Assembly (NCBI GenBank): GCA_947466585.1
Contig: CANIEU010000002.1
Location: 124,001 to 188,000 of the forward strand
Direction: 5' to 3'
DNA: 64,000 nucleotides
Origin: Fibrobacterota bacterium
GTDB lineage: Bacteria > Fibrobacterota > Fibrobacteria > UBA11236
The notes under the pieces are model-generated. The model saw only the letters and a program-made list of their open reading frames with translations. It had not been told where the DNA came from and searched no databases. Below, piece after piece: positions 24,545-33,245 of the stretch; position 1 is the first letter of the stretch; every line of letters starts with the position of its first letter. A program made the translations under genes and the position numbers.

Positions 24545-24900
24545 GCTCCGGGGTCAAACTCCGCAATGTGCTCGGGTGGATGGGCGTGACGTTCTGCGTC
24601 GCCCTCGTCGCCGTGCTGCATCTTTCTAAACAACACTTGCACTCCCGCCTTTCGCGCGAGGTGTTGACTTCTTCGCGCGAGCGTGATGCACTGGCCACAG
24701 AGGTGTTGCTCCTCGAAACGGAAACGCGCGGCCTGCGATTGTACCCGCGCCTCGAAGCCATGGCACGCGAACGCCTCGGTCTGGTGAATCCGACCGAAAC
24801 GCCGATCGTCATCGAGCCCGCCGACCAGGTGGTCGCCGAGCGCACGGTCAAACCGGAAGACGGCATCCGCAGCGCGCGTTGGAAGGGGTTCTTCCGTTGA
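24541..24900 (+). CDS. ftsL: FtsL-like cell division protein
   Basis: Small bitopic divisome protein that partners FtsB and FtsQ in activating FtsWI. The product is 119 residues: a short cytosolic start, one membrane helix (VLGWMGVTFCVALVAVLHLS) and a periplasmic heptad region (RERDALATEVLLLETETRGLRL), followed by the family-like ARERLGLVNPTETPIVI. Sequence is weakly conserved in this family, so the call rests on size, topology and position between rsmH and ftsI. The track start is upstream and out of context; ATG 24541 overlaps the rsmH stop. Confidence 0.82.
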   Translation: MSSGVKLRNVLGWMGVTFCVALVAVLHLSKQHLHSRLSREVLTSSRERDALATEVLLLETETRGLRLYPRLEAMARERLGLVNPTETPIVIEPADQVVAERTVKPEDGIRSARWKGFFR

Positions 24901-26846
24901 ACAACCGCCTGACGATGCTCGGGGCGGTGTTCGCCCTCTTGTGGTGCATCCTTGCGGTGCGGGTTGCGTACATCCAGTTGGTGCGCGCCTCCTATTACCG
25001 GGGCATCGCCGAAGGTCAGAGCGTCACCCGCGATGTGCTCCCGCCTTCCCGGGGAGAAGTGACGGATCGCATGGGTGTGCGGCTCGCCGTCAACGTGCAG
25101 GGCAAGCAAGCCGGTGGCGGCGCGGTCGGACGGCTTTGCCCCAACGGTCCGTTGGCCGGTCAAGTGATCGGTATGGTGGGACGCGACGGCTACGGTCAGT
25201 CGGGGCTTGAGTTGCACCTCGACCGCGATTTGCGCGGCACCGATGGTTGGCGGTACACGCGCCGCGATGCGAAACGTCGTTATGCGCCCGGGGCCTCCGA
25301 TCAGATCCAACCGCCTGTGAACGGCTTGGGCGTGCGGCTCACGCTGGATGCGCGGGCCCAATCGATCGCCGAGCTCGCCCTTGAGCGGGGCGTGCAGCGA
25401 ACCGGCGCGAAGGCCGGTGTGGCCATCATTCTCGATCCCCGTACCGGTGACATTCTCGCGCTCGCCAATTACCCATTCTTCGATCCGAACGCGCCCCGCG
25501 TCCCAGGCGCGGAGAACTGGCGCAACAACGCGGTGGCCATGGTGTACGAGCCGGGCTCAACGTTCAAGATCGTCACCGCCGCCGCGCTGCTCGAAGAAGG
25601 CCGCATTCATCCGAACGACACCATCTTCGGAGAAAACGGCCGGTGGCAGATCGGCGGTCAGTGGATCCGCGATACCCACCCGATGGGCCGGGTATCCTTC
25701 GCCGATGCGATCGCCCATTCCTCGAACATCATCTTCGCCAAGGTTTCCACGCGCATCTCCGCAGTGGCCGCTTACAAATACATCCGCTCCTTCGGGATCG
25801 GGATGAAGACCGGTATCAGTTTGCCTGCCGAAGAAAGTGGCGTACTCAAGCCCGTGGCGAACTGGAGCGGACGCACGCAACAGACGATCGCCTTCGGACA
25901 CGAAGTATCGGTTACCCCGTTGCAATTGGCCATGGCATTCGGAGCGGTCGCCAACGGCGGCGTGTTGATGCGTCCGCGTCTGGTGCAGAATTGGGTCGAC
26001 GAATCCGGGCAGCCAGTGCGCGCCGAACCGCCGCGTGCCGTGCGGCGCGTCATGTCGGCCACCGCCGCCGCCACCTTGCGCCGCATGATGGTGGGTGTGG
26101 TCGATCATGGAACCGCCGCCGAGATCCGTCATCCGTATATCGAGATCGCGGGTAAAACCGGTTCGGCCCAGAAAATCAATCCGGAGACGGGTCGCTACAT
26201 GGAAGGCAGTTATAACGCCTCCTTCGCCGGTATGGCCCCTGCAGACAATCCGGCGTTCGTTTGCCTCGTGGTGGTGGACGATCCCAAGCAATTCAAGTTC
26301 GGCGGTCAGGCGGCCGCTCCGATCTTCCGCGAGATTCTGGACCGCATGGCCGAACGTGGTATCGGCGGCAATTGGGGCGCACCCCCGGCCACGGTGACGG
26401 CCGGCACGGAGTCTCGCAATGAAGACGCGTCGGCAGGGCACCTCGATCCGAAATCCAGGGATGCATCCTTGAGATCCGCTCGGGCTGAGACTGATAAGAA
26501 AACCGAAAAGAAAACGGAAAAGGGTGGGGCAGGTGCGCATCCCGATGTGCAGATGGCCTCCTTCCATATGCCGGGTCGTTCTCCCTCTGAAACGGAAAAG
26601 TTCAGCCAGACCGGTTCCGCCACCGCCACCGCATCCGTGGGGACCGCTTCGGGTAGGCGCGCCGCGCGCGGCGAAATGCCCGACCTGCGGAATTCCGCCT
26701 TGCGCGATGCGCTGATGCGCCTGCGCGCGCTGGGTGTCGAAGTGGAATACTCCGGCGAAGGGCGCGTGCAGGAACAATTCCCGGAGCCCGGAGCGCCCTT
26801 GCGTCGCGGCGATCATGCGCGATTGAAACTCGGATGGGCCGGATGA
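24897..26846 (+). CDS. ftsI: Division-specific penicillin-binding protein with PASTA domain
   Basis: Septal peptidoglycan transpeptidase. The product is 649 residues from a TTG at 24897 that overlaps the ftsL stop (TTGA) and has GGAAGGGG 8 bp upstream; the in-frame TTG at 24879 is less well placed. A membrane helix occupies residues 6-24, then the PBP dimer domain. The active-site motifs are EPGSTFKIV (SxxK), HSSNIIF (SxN) and AGKTGSAQK (KTG). A Lys/Glu-rich linker leads to one C-terminal PASTA domain (EMPDLRNSALRDALMRLRAL onwards), a module that often senses muropeptides or glycan. PASTA is absent from the E. coli enzyme. Confidence 0.93.
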   Translation: MNNRLTMLGAVFALLWCILAVRVAYIQLVRASYYRGIAEGQSVTRDVLPPSRGEVTDRMGVRLAVNVQGKQAGGGAVGRLCPNGPLAGQVIGMVGRDGYGQSGLELHLDRDLRGTDGWRYTRRDAKRRYAPGASDQIQPPVNGLGVRLTLDARAQSIAELALERGVQRTGAKAGVAIILDPRTGDILALANYPFFDPNAPRVPGAENWRNNAVAMVYEPGSTFKIVTAAALLEEGRIHPNDTIFGENGRWQIGGQWIRDTHPMGRVSFADAIAHSSNIIFAKVSTRISAVAAYKYIRSFGIGMKTGISLPAEESGVLKPVANWSGRTQQTIAFGHEVSVTPLQLAMAFGAVANGGVLMRPRLVQNWVDESGQPVRAEPPRAVRRVMSATAAATLRRMMVGVVDHGTAAEIRHPYIEIAGKTGSAQKINPETGRYMEGSYNASFAGMAPADNPAFVCLVVVDDPKQFKFGGQAAAPIFREILDRMAERGIGGNWGAPPATVTAGTESRNEDASAGHLDPKSRDASLRSARAETDKKTEKKTEKGGAGAHPDVQMASFHMPGRSPSETEKFSQTGSATATASVGTASGRRAARGEMPDLRNSALRDALMRLRALGVEVEYSGEGRVQEQFPEPGAPLRRGDHARLKLGWAG

Positions 26847-28405
26847 GCGCGCAATCCCTGAAGGCCTTATTTAACGCCGCCGGAATTCCAGTCGATTCCG
26901 ACTTTACGGACATTTCCGTGACGGGATTGAAAACGGATTCCCGTGAGGTGATGCCGGGTGACGCCTTTCTCGCGTTGCAAGGTGCAAAGCTTGATGGCGC
27001 GGCTTATGCCGCCGAAGCCGCGCGCCGCGGCGCCGCCGTGGTTCTGCTCGAGTCCACCGAAGCCACGAATTCCTCAGCATCGCAGCACAATGTGCCCGTG
27101 TTGCGGATTTCCAGCCTGCGTGCCTATACCGGGCCGTTGTACGACGCCTGGAACGGTTTTCCTTCGCGCGCCCTTCAATTTTACGGAATCACAGGCACCA
27201 ACGGAAAATCGACCACTGTGCTCCTGATGTCGGCGATTCTGCGCGCTGCGGGGCGCGGAGTGATTTCACTCGGGACCATCCGCTATCAGATCGGGGATGA
27301 AATCCTCGACTCGACCTTGACCACGCCTTCGACCGAGTCTTTCTACGGATTGTTGGCCCGCGGCGTCGCGGCCGGCTGCGACTCGGTGGCGATGGAAGTT
27401 TCCTCGCACGCTCTCAGCCAGGATCGCATACGCGGCGTGAAGTTCCGGCGCGCGCTGTTTTCCAACCTTACGCAGGACCACCTCGATTTTCACGCGGACT
27501 TCGAAGATTATTTCGCCGCCAAGAAAAAGTTGTTCACGGAATACCTGCTCGAAGACGGCGTGGGCATTGTCAATCTGGATAGCCCTTACGGTGTCCGACT
27601 CTTGTCGGAATGGACCGGCGCACGCTTTACTTTCTCGCGCGGAGAAACGCCCGAGGGCGCCGAAGCGGACCTGGTGTTGCGTGAGGCGAAGCTCGCCCTC
27701 GGCGGAACCGAACTCACGTTGGCCTACCGCGGGACCGAGTTCACCTTGCGTTCTCGCTTGGTGGGCAACTTGAATGTTGAAAACCTGCTCGCCGCCGCGG
27801 CGTTTGGACTTTCGCTGGGTATGCGTCCCGAGTTGATCGCCCGCGGCATCGCGGAGATTTCGGTTCCCGGGCGTAATGAAGTCTTTCGTCTGCCGTCCCT
27901 TTCAGGAGGCAAGAGCGCCTTCGCCGTGGTGGATTACGCCCACACTCCCGATGCGTTGGAGCGCGTGCTCGCAAGCCTGCGCCCATTGACGCCGGGCAAA
28001 CTGCAGGTGGTGTTCGGATGCGGCGGCGATCGCGATCGCGGCAAGCGCGCGATCATGGGCGAAATCGCCGAGCGCCTCGCCGACAGAGTGATCCTCACCA
28101 GCGATAATCCGCGGAGCGAAGATCCTGGCGCTATTCTGGCCGCCATTCAGGCAGGCATGCGCGATCCGTCCGCCGCACGCGTGGTTGCCGATCGGCGCGC
28201 GGCCATCCGCGACGGACTCGCACAACTGACGGACGGAGACTGCATCCTCATCGCGGGCAAGGGACACGAAGACTATCAGATCCTCTCCACCGGTAAAATC
28301 CATTTCCGCGATCAGGAAGAGATTGCGGCCTATATGGCGACACGGACGGGGACGAGCGCGGAGACGGCTGCAAAGACAGGTTGGGAGGCGCCGGCATGGA
28401 GCTGA
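26843..28405 (+). CDS. murE: UDP-MurNAc-L-Ala-D-Glu: meso-DAP ligase
   Basis: Adds the third residue of the peptidoglycan stem peptide. The product is 520 residues from the ATG at 26843, which overlaps the ftsI stop; an ATG three codons earlier is an alternative. The ATP loop is GITGTNGKSTTVLL near residue 112; EVSSHALSQDR near 188 holds the conserved His. The motif SDNPRSEDP near 415 carries the DNPR signature of meso-DAP-adding enzymes. So DAP-type wall peptides are predicted, as in most diderms. The C-terminal substrate-binding domain is complete. Confidence 0.95.
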   Translation: MSAQSLKALFNAAGIPVDSDFTDISVTGLKTDSREVMPGDAFLALQGAKLDGAAYAAEAARRGAAVVLLESTEATNSSASQHNVPVLRISSLRAYTGPLYDAWNGFPSRALQFYGITGTNGKSTTVLLMSAILRAAGRGVISLGTIRYQIGDEILDSTLTTPSTESFYGLLARGVAAGCDSVAMEVSSHALSQDRIRGVKFRRALFSNLTQDHLDFHADFEDYFAAKKKLFTEYLLEDGVGIVNLDSPYGVRLLSEWTGARFTFSRGETPEGAEADLVLREAKLALGGTELTLAYRGTEFTLRSRLVGNLNVENLLAAAAFGLSLGMRPELIARGIAEISVPGRNEVFRLPSLSGGKSAFAVVDYAHTPDALERVLASLRPLTPGKLQVVFGCGGDRDRGKRAIMGEIAERLADRVILTSDNPRSEDPGAILAAIQAGMRDPSAARVVADRRAAIRDGLAQLTDGDCILIAGKGHEDYQILSTGKIHFRDQEEIAAYMATRTGTSAETAAKTGWEAPAWS

Positions 28406-29835
28406 ACCTGCGACAGATGGCGGCCTTGATCGGTGCGCCGGTCGTTGGCGTCGCCAAGGGCGAACGCCTGCCGCGCCGCCGGGTGGAAATTTGCACAGAC
28501 ACGCGCGCGATGAAGCCCGGCGGCGTGTTCTGGGCTCTCCGCGGAGAGCAATTCGATGGGCATGCGTATGTGGAGCAAGCGTTTCAAAAGGGGGGGGAAG
28601 CCGCCGTGGTGGAAAAAGAATGGTTGGATCAAAACGGGCGGCCCGCACGCGTTTACGTGCCCGTGGGGGACACCCAGGCAGCCCTGACCGCCCTCGCGAA
28701 ATCCTATGCGGAGCGTTTCCGTATTCCCAAGGTCGCGATCACGGGAAGCAACGGTAAGACCACCACCAAGGACATGATCGCCGCAGTTTTACGCCGCGCC
28801 GGTAAGGTGTTGGCGACGGAAGGCAATTTCAACAACCACGTCGGTCTCCCACTGACATTGTTCGGTCTTCGTTCGGCCCATCGCTATGCGGTGCTGGAAA
28901 TGGGCATGAGCAACCCCGGTGAAATCCGCTCTCTCAGTGAGACTGCGCAACCCGGACTTGCCGTGGTGACCAACATCGGCTTGGCGCACCTCGAAGGCAT
29001 GGGCACCCGCGAGGCGATTCGCGACGAGAAACTCTCCATCATCGGCGGCTTTCCGGGCGGGCGCGGAACCTTGTTCCTGAACGTCGACGACCCCATGCTG
29101 TGCGACTTCCGGCCGCCCTCCAAGGTGCGACTGGTCACCTTCGGCATTCAGCGCGGGCAAATCCGTCCCGACGATCTGCGTCTGGGTCCCGACGGCTGCG
29201 CTTCGTTCCGCATCGGCCGTACGGCCTTTCACCTTCCCATGCCGGGCCTGCACAACGTGTACAACGCTCTTGCGGCGGTGGCCGTGGGCTTGCACCTGCG
29301 CATTCCCAAGTCGTCCATCGCGGCCGCCCTGTCTTCTTTCACGCCGCCCAAGTTCCGCATGCAAGTGCGCCGCGTACATGGTGTCACGGTTCTCGACGAC
29401 TGCTACAACGCGAATCCTTCCTCGATGCGGTCGGGCCTCGCCACCTTGGCCGCGCTCGAAACGGGGCATGGGATCCATACCCACGGCCGTCGCATTGCGG
29501 TGCTGGGGGATATGCTGGAACTCGGTCCCGAAGCAGCGCGCCTCCACACCGAAATCGGTCATTACCTCGCCGAAATGGGTGTAGATGAATTGTTCACCTT
29601 CGGCACTCTCAGCCGGCACCTCAATCAGGCAGCCCGTGCCAAGGGCCTGCCGCGTCGTTCGGCGCATCACTATGCCGATTTCGATCTGATGATGGCCGAC
29701 CTTTCCGGTACGGTCGCTCAAGGGGATGTCGTTCTCGTAAAGGGATCGCGCGGCATGCATCTCGAGCGCGTTTGTGAAAAACTCCGCGAATCGCTGCGCT
29801 CGGGCGCACGCATCGGAACGGAACAGGATTCCTAG
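28396..29835 (+). CDS. murF: UDP-MurNAc-tripeptide: D-Ala-D-Ala ligase
   Basis: Completes the UDP-MurNAc-pentapeptide. The product is 479 residues from the ATG at 28396, with GGGAGG upstream, overlapping murE by 10 bp. The N-terminal domain carries SRKVxPGD-like DTRAMKPGGVFWALRG. The ATP loop is AITGSNGKTTTKDM near residue 115, followed by GNFNNHVGLPLTL and VLEMGMSNPGEI. The C-terminal domain has VLDDCYNANPSSM near residue 332, then LGDMLELG. Its stop shares one base with the ftsW start. In most clusters mraY and murD would follow; here they do not. Confidence 0.95.
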   Translation: MELNLRQMAALIGAPVVGVAKGERLPRRRVEICTDTRAMKPGGVFWALRGEQFDGHAYVEQAFQKGGEAAVVEKEWLDQNGRPARVYVPVGDTQAALTALAKSYAERFRIPKVAITGSNGKTTTKDMIAAVLRRAGKVLATEGNFNNHVGLPLTLFGLRSAHRYAVLEMGMSNPGEIRSLSETAQPGLAVVTNIGLAHLEGMGTREAIRDEKLSIIGGFPGGRGTLFLNVDDPMLCDFRPPSKVRLVTFGIQRGQIRPDDLRLGPDGCASFRIGRTAFHLPMPGLHNVYNALAAVAVGLHLRIPKSSIAAALSSFTPPKFRMQVRRVHGVTVLDDCYNANPSSMRSGLATLAALETGHGIHTHGRRIAVLGDMLELGPEAARLHTEIGHYLAEMGVDELFTFGTLSRHLNQAARAKGLPRRSAHHYADFDLMMADLSGTVAQGDVVLVKGSRGMHLERVCEKLRESLRSGARIGTEQDS

Positions 29836-31004
29836 TGGCACGCAAGGGACTCAAATTCGACGTGGCGCTCTGCATGGGCGTGCTCGCCCTTGTGGGCCTC
29901 GGCCTGGTGCTGATCTACAGCTCCTCGGCGGCGCTTGCGGTCGGAAAAGGGCTGCCCGAGTCCTTCTACCTGCAGCAGCATTTCAAGAAGCTCGTGGTCG
30001 GCATGATCGCCTTGCTGGTCGGCATGAGCGTGCCGTACAAGTTCTGGGAGCGGATGGCGTGGCCATTGTTGGCGGTCATTTTGTGCATGTTGCTCTACAT
30101 CGTTGTGACGGGTGTCGGTCGTATCAATGGAGCGAGCCGGTGGGTTTTCGGAATCCAACCTTCCGAATTCGGAAAGCTGTTCCTCATCATCTTTCTTGCA
30201 CGGCGCCTTACCGAGAAGGCCGCCAATATGCCCTACCTCGGAAAAGGGCTCATTCCTTCGCTGATCGTTCCGGGCGTTATGATGGCGCTCATCGTTTTGC
30301 AGCCCAATTACAGCATGGTGCTCATGCTCTGCGGCATCACCGTGGCAATGGTATTCGCCGCCGGCTCACGTGTGAAACATTTACTCCTCGTATCGGCCGC
30401 AATTCTGCCCCTGATCCTGCTTTTGCTGATGACGAGTTCACATAGTCAGAAACGTATCGCCGCCTTTTTCGATCCCTCCGCGAACACCGGAGGCTCGCAT
30501 CAAAGCCAACACGCCCTCATCAGCTTGGGCAGCGGCGGTTTGATCGGCACGGGTCTTGGAGAAGGAACACAAAAGCTCGGCTATTTGCCGATGCCGTTTA
30601 CGGACACGGTATTCGCGATTCTCGGAGAAGAGTTGGGATTTATCGGAACTCTGGGAGTCCTCTGCCTCTTCGGTCTCGTGGTATGGCGCGGTTTGCGCGT
30701 GGCGCGCTCCTGCCCCGACGGCTTCGGGTCGTTGTTGGCGGCGGGCATCTCGGTTTCCATCGCGATCAGCGTGATGGTGCATGTGGGAGTGTGCGTCAAA
30801 TTCTTTCCGACTACCGGTCAACCCTTGCCCTTCGTTTCGTACGGCGGCACTTCGTTGATCGTCAATCTGTTGGCCATGGGCATCTTGCTGAACATCAGCG
30901 AAACCTCCGCGGTGCCCGTGGAACCGCCCCCGCCGCTGGTCTGGCGCGCGGCACGTCGCACATCACCGCTGCGTCCCTTCCGGCCGGAGAGGGGGCGCGC
31001 ATGA
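29835..31004 (+). CDS. ftsW: SEDS-family septal glycosyltransferase FtsW
   Basis: Polymerises lipid II at the septum together with FtsI. The product is 389 residues from a GTG at 29835 that overlaps the murF stop. About ten hydrophobic helices are visible. Family motifs: NGASRWVFGIQPSEFGKL (near residue 95-110), SQHALISLGSGGLIGTGLG (near 220) and PTTGQPLPFVSYGGTS (near 325). The catalytic Asp is expected in the large extracytoplasmic loop after that glycine-rich segment. FtsW rather than RodA is indicated by position next to ftsI and the fts/mur cluster. Confidence 0.94.
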   Translation: MARKGLKFDVALCMGVLALVGLGLVLIYSSSAALAVGKGLPESFYLQQHFKKLVVGMIALLVGMSVPYKFWERMAWPLLAVILCMLLYIVVTGVGRINGASRWVFGIQPSEFGKLFLIIFLARRLTEKAANMPYLGKGLIPSLIVPGVMMALIVLQPNYSMVLMLCGITVAMVFAAGSRVKHLLLVSAAILPLILLLLMTSSHSQKRIAAFFDPSANTGGSHQSQHALISLGSGGLIGTGLGEGTQKLGYLPMPFTDTVFAILGEELGFIGTLGVLCLFGLVVWRGLRVARSCPDGFGSLLAAGISVSIAISVMVHVGVCVKFFPTTGQPLPFVSYGGTSLIVNLLAMGILLNISETSAVPVEPPPPLVWRAARRTSPLRPFRPERGRA

Positions 31005-32395
31005 AGCCCTCCGCACGCTTGCGTCATTTGCATTTCACCGGCATCGGCGGCTCGGGCATGAGCGCCTTGGCGATGGTGTTGCACGGGAACGGATTTGCCG
31101 TCCGCGGTTCCGATCGCGCCGAAGGTCCGACGCAAGACGCGCTCCGTGCGCAAGGCATCCCCGTGCTCCAAGGGCACGCGGCGGAAAATGTCGCCGCCGA
31201 TTGCGACGCCCTGGTTTTTACCGCTGCTGTCGGTGGAGAGAATCCCGAATTGTTGGCCGCGCGCGAACGCAACATTCCCGTGGTGCGTCGGGCCGAACTG
31301 CTCGGAAAGGTTCTTGCCCGCCACCATGGACTGGCTGTTGCCGGAACACACGGCAAAAGCACCACCACGGGAATGCTGATCCATATTCTCCAAGCCGCCA
31401 AGACCGATCCCGGATGGGCCGTGGGAGCAGCGTGGAAAGGTGGAGAGCCCGGGCATGCCGGGAAAGGCGAATTTTTCGCGGTGGAAGCGGACGAATACGA
31501 TCGCGCCTTTCACGCGCTGCGTCCCGTGTCGGCGGTTGTGACCAACGTCGATGCCGACCATCTGGAGTATTACGGTTCCATGGCGGCCATCGAAGACGCC
31601 TTCATGGAATTTCTGAACTGTCTGCCGTTTCATGGTACTGCATTGTTGAACGCCGATGACGCGGGTTTGCGTCGCATCGCCGACCGCCTCACCTGCCGGA
31701 TCCGTACCTTCGGTCTGACTGCCGGCGACTACCAGGCACGCGACCTTGCGACCGGTCCGGAGGGCGCCTCGTTTACGTTGTGGGTCCGCGGCGAAAATCT
31801 CGGTGTCGTTACGCTGGGCGTCTTTGGCGAACATAATGTATCCAACGCGCTCGCTGCCGCAGCCTTGGCGCTGGAGGAAGGGGTGGCCTTTTCGGCCGTC
31901 GCCACGGGACTTGCGCGGTTTCCCGGCATGCGCCGTCGCCTCGAGACCATCGGCCGTCGTCACGGGATCACCGTGATCGACGACTACGCCCATCATCCTG
32001 CGGAATCGGCCGCCGCGATTCGTGCGGCACGCCCCCTCGCCGCCGCACACGCCGGACGGCTCGTCGTCGTGTTCCAGCCCCATCTGTATTCGCGCACCCG
32101 CCAACTCGCCTCCGAATTCGCATGTGCCTTTTTGGGATGCGATCTCCTGTTCGTACTCCCCGTCTATGCAGCGCGTGAAACGCCGCTGCCGGGAGTCGAA
32201 GGCTCCCTGATTACCGACGAGGCCGCACGTCTCGGACACATGGAAGCACGTTTTTTGTCGAATGATTCGGTTCGAGCCGGCATGACCGTCGCCGAAACCA
32301 TTGCCGCAACCTTGCGCGATGGGGATGTATGCCTGACCATGGGCGCGGGAGATGTGGGCGCACTCGCGCCCGCCATTCTGGAGGCCATCGCATGA
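31001..32395 (+). CDS. murC: UDP-N-acetylmuramate: L-alanine ligase
   Basis: Adds L-Ala to UDP-MurNAc, the first ligation of the stem peptide. The product is 464 residues from the ATG at 31001 (GGAGAGGGGG upstream), overlapping the ftsW stop; the longer track ORF lies over ftsW and is a shadow. The N-terminal dinucleotide-like FTGIGGSGMSALA is followed by the ATP loop VAGTHGKSTTTGML near residue 114. EADEYDRAF near 162, FGEHNVSNALAA near 277, DDYAHHPAE near 327 and QPHLYSRT near 360 complete the set. All Mur-ligase motifs are present. Confidence 0.96.
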   Translation: MKPSARLRHLHFTGIGGSGMSALAMVLHGNGFAVRGSDRAEGPTQDALRAQGIPVLQGHAAENVAADCDALVFTAAVGGENPELLAARERNIPVVRRAELLGKVLARHHGLAVAGTHGKSTTTGMLIHILQAAKTDPGWAVGAAWKGGEPGHAGKGEFFAVEADEYDRAFHALRPVSAVVTNVDADHLEYYGSMAAIEDAFMEFLNCLPFHGTALLNADDAGLRRIADRLTCRIRTFGLTAGDYQARDLATGPEGASFTLWVRGENLGVVTLGVFGEHNVSNALAAAALALEEGVAFSAVATGLARFPGMRRRLETIGRRHGITVIDDYAHHPAESAAAIRAARPLAAAHAGRLVVVFQPHLYSRTRQLASEFACAFLGCDLLFVLPVYAARETPLPGVEGSLITDEAARLGHMEARFLSNDSVRAGMTVAETIAATLRDGDVCLTMGAGDVGALAPAILEAIA

Positions 32396-33198
32396 AGTTT
32401 TTCAGCGCGAAAAAACAGAACCGTCGTCGCCGCACCACGCTGAAACCCGGCGCAGCGCTCCTTCGAAACATTCCCCGGCTTTTGCCGCGGCCCCGCATGC
32501 CACGCGGACGCAAGGCGGTGCTGGCTTCCATCCTGTTCGCTGCGGGCCTGCTGGCGCTGGTGCCGGTTACGCGCGCCTGCCTCAACGGCGACCTGCTCAC
32601 CGTGTCGCGCCTCGAAGTGACCGGCAACCATCATTGGCCGGCCGACGTACTGCTGAAAAAAGCCGGCCTCGAGGTCGGTCAACGTGCCTTTGAAATCCCC
32701 TTTCGCGCGGCGCGTAAAAACCTGCTGCACCTGCCCGGCGTGGAGTCGGCCAGCGTCCGGTATTTGCCCGGCGGCCGTCTGCGGGTGAGCGTGCGCGAGT
32801 CGGATGTGGTGGCCATGCGCAATACCGCCCATGGATGGCGCGGCCTGACGCCGACGGGCGACTGGATGCCGCTTTCTTCACGCAGTCCCGAAGACGTGCC
32901 GGTGCTCGAAGGGGGCGCCTTGGCTCCACGCGTCGAACGTTCCGCCGCCTCTTGGCTGGCCGGCGTGCGGGCGCGGCATCCTGATCTCTTCGCGGGATTC
33001 TCGCAGCTCTCGCCGCGCGGCAACGGCGAAGCGGATGTTTACTGGCGCGACGGCCGCGTGCGGTTGCGCGTGGATTGCATGGCGAACGGCGACGGCTCGC
33101 TCGCGTATCTGGGTGAATTGCTTCGGCGCGAGCAGGGCAACTGGGCCGGAGGCGCCACTGTGGATTTGCGGGTCGAGGGTTACGCCTATGTGCGTTGA
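32392..33198 (+). CDS. ftsQ: Cell division protein FtsQ-like (POTRA)
   Basis: Bitopic divisome scaffold. The product is 268 residues from the ATG at 32392, overlapping the murC stop. A long basic N-terminus (AKKQNRRRRTTLKPG) precedes one membrane helix (AVLASILFAAGLLALVPV, about residues 43-60). The POTRA domain follows: LEVTGNHHWPADVLLKKAGL, then LLHLPGVESASVRYLPGGRL with the typical VRESD end. The FtsQ beta domain covers the remainder. Weak conservation is normal for this family; order between murC and ftsA supports the call. 47 bp separate it from ftsA. Confidence 0.85.
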   Translation: MKFFSAKKQNRRRRTTLKPGAALLRNIPRLLPRPRMPRGRKAVLASILFAAGLLALVPVTRACLNGDLLTVSRLEVTGNHHWPADVLLKKAGLEVGQRAFEIPFRAARKNLLHLPGVESASVRYLPGGRLRVSVRESDVVAMRNTAHGWRGLTPTGDWMPLSSRSPEDVPVLEGGALAPRVERSAASWLAGVRARHPDLFAGFSQLSPRGNGEADVYWRDGRVRLRVDCMANGDGSLAYLGELLRREQGNWAGGATVDLRVEGYAYVR

Positions 33199-33245
33199 CC
33201 GTGCGGGTGTTGGGCATCAAACGATTTCGGAGCGGAGGTTAGGTC

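Noticed and set aside
30818-32239. 473-aa minus-strand ORF over ftsW and murC
   Set aside because: Both sense genes have full motifs; the antisense frame is His/Gly-rich shadow.
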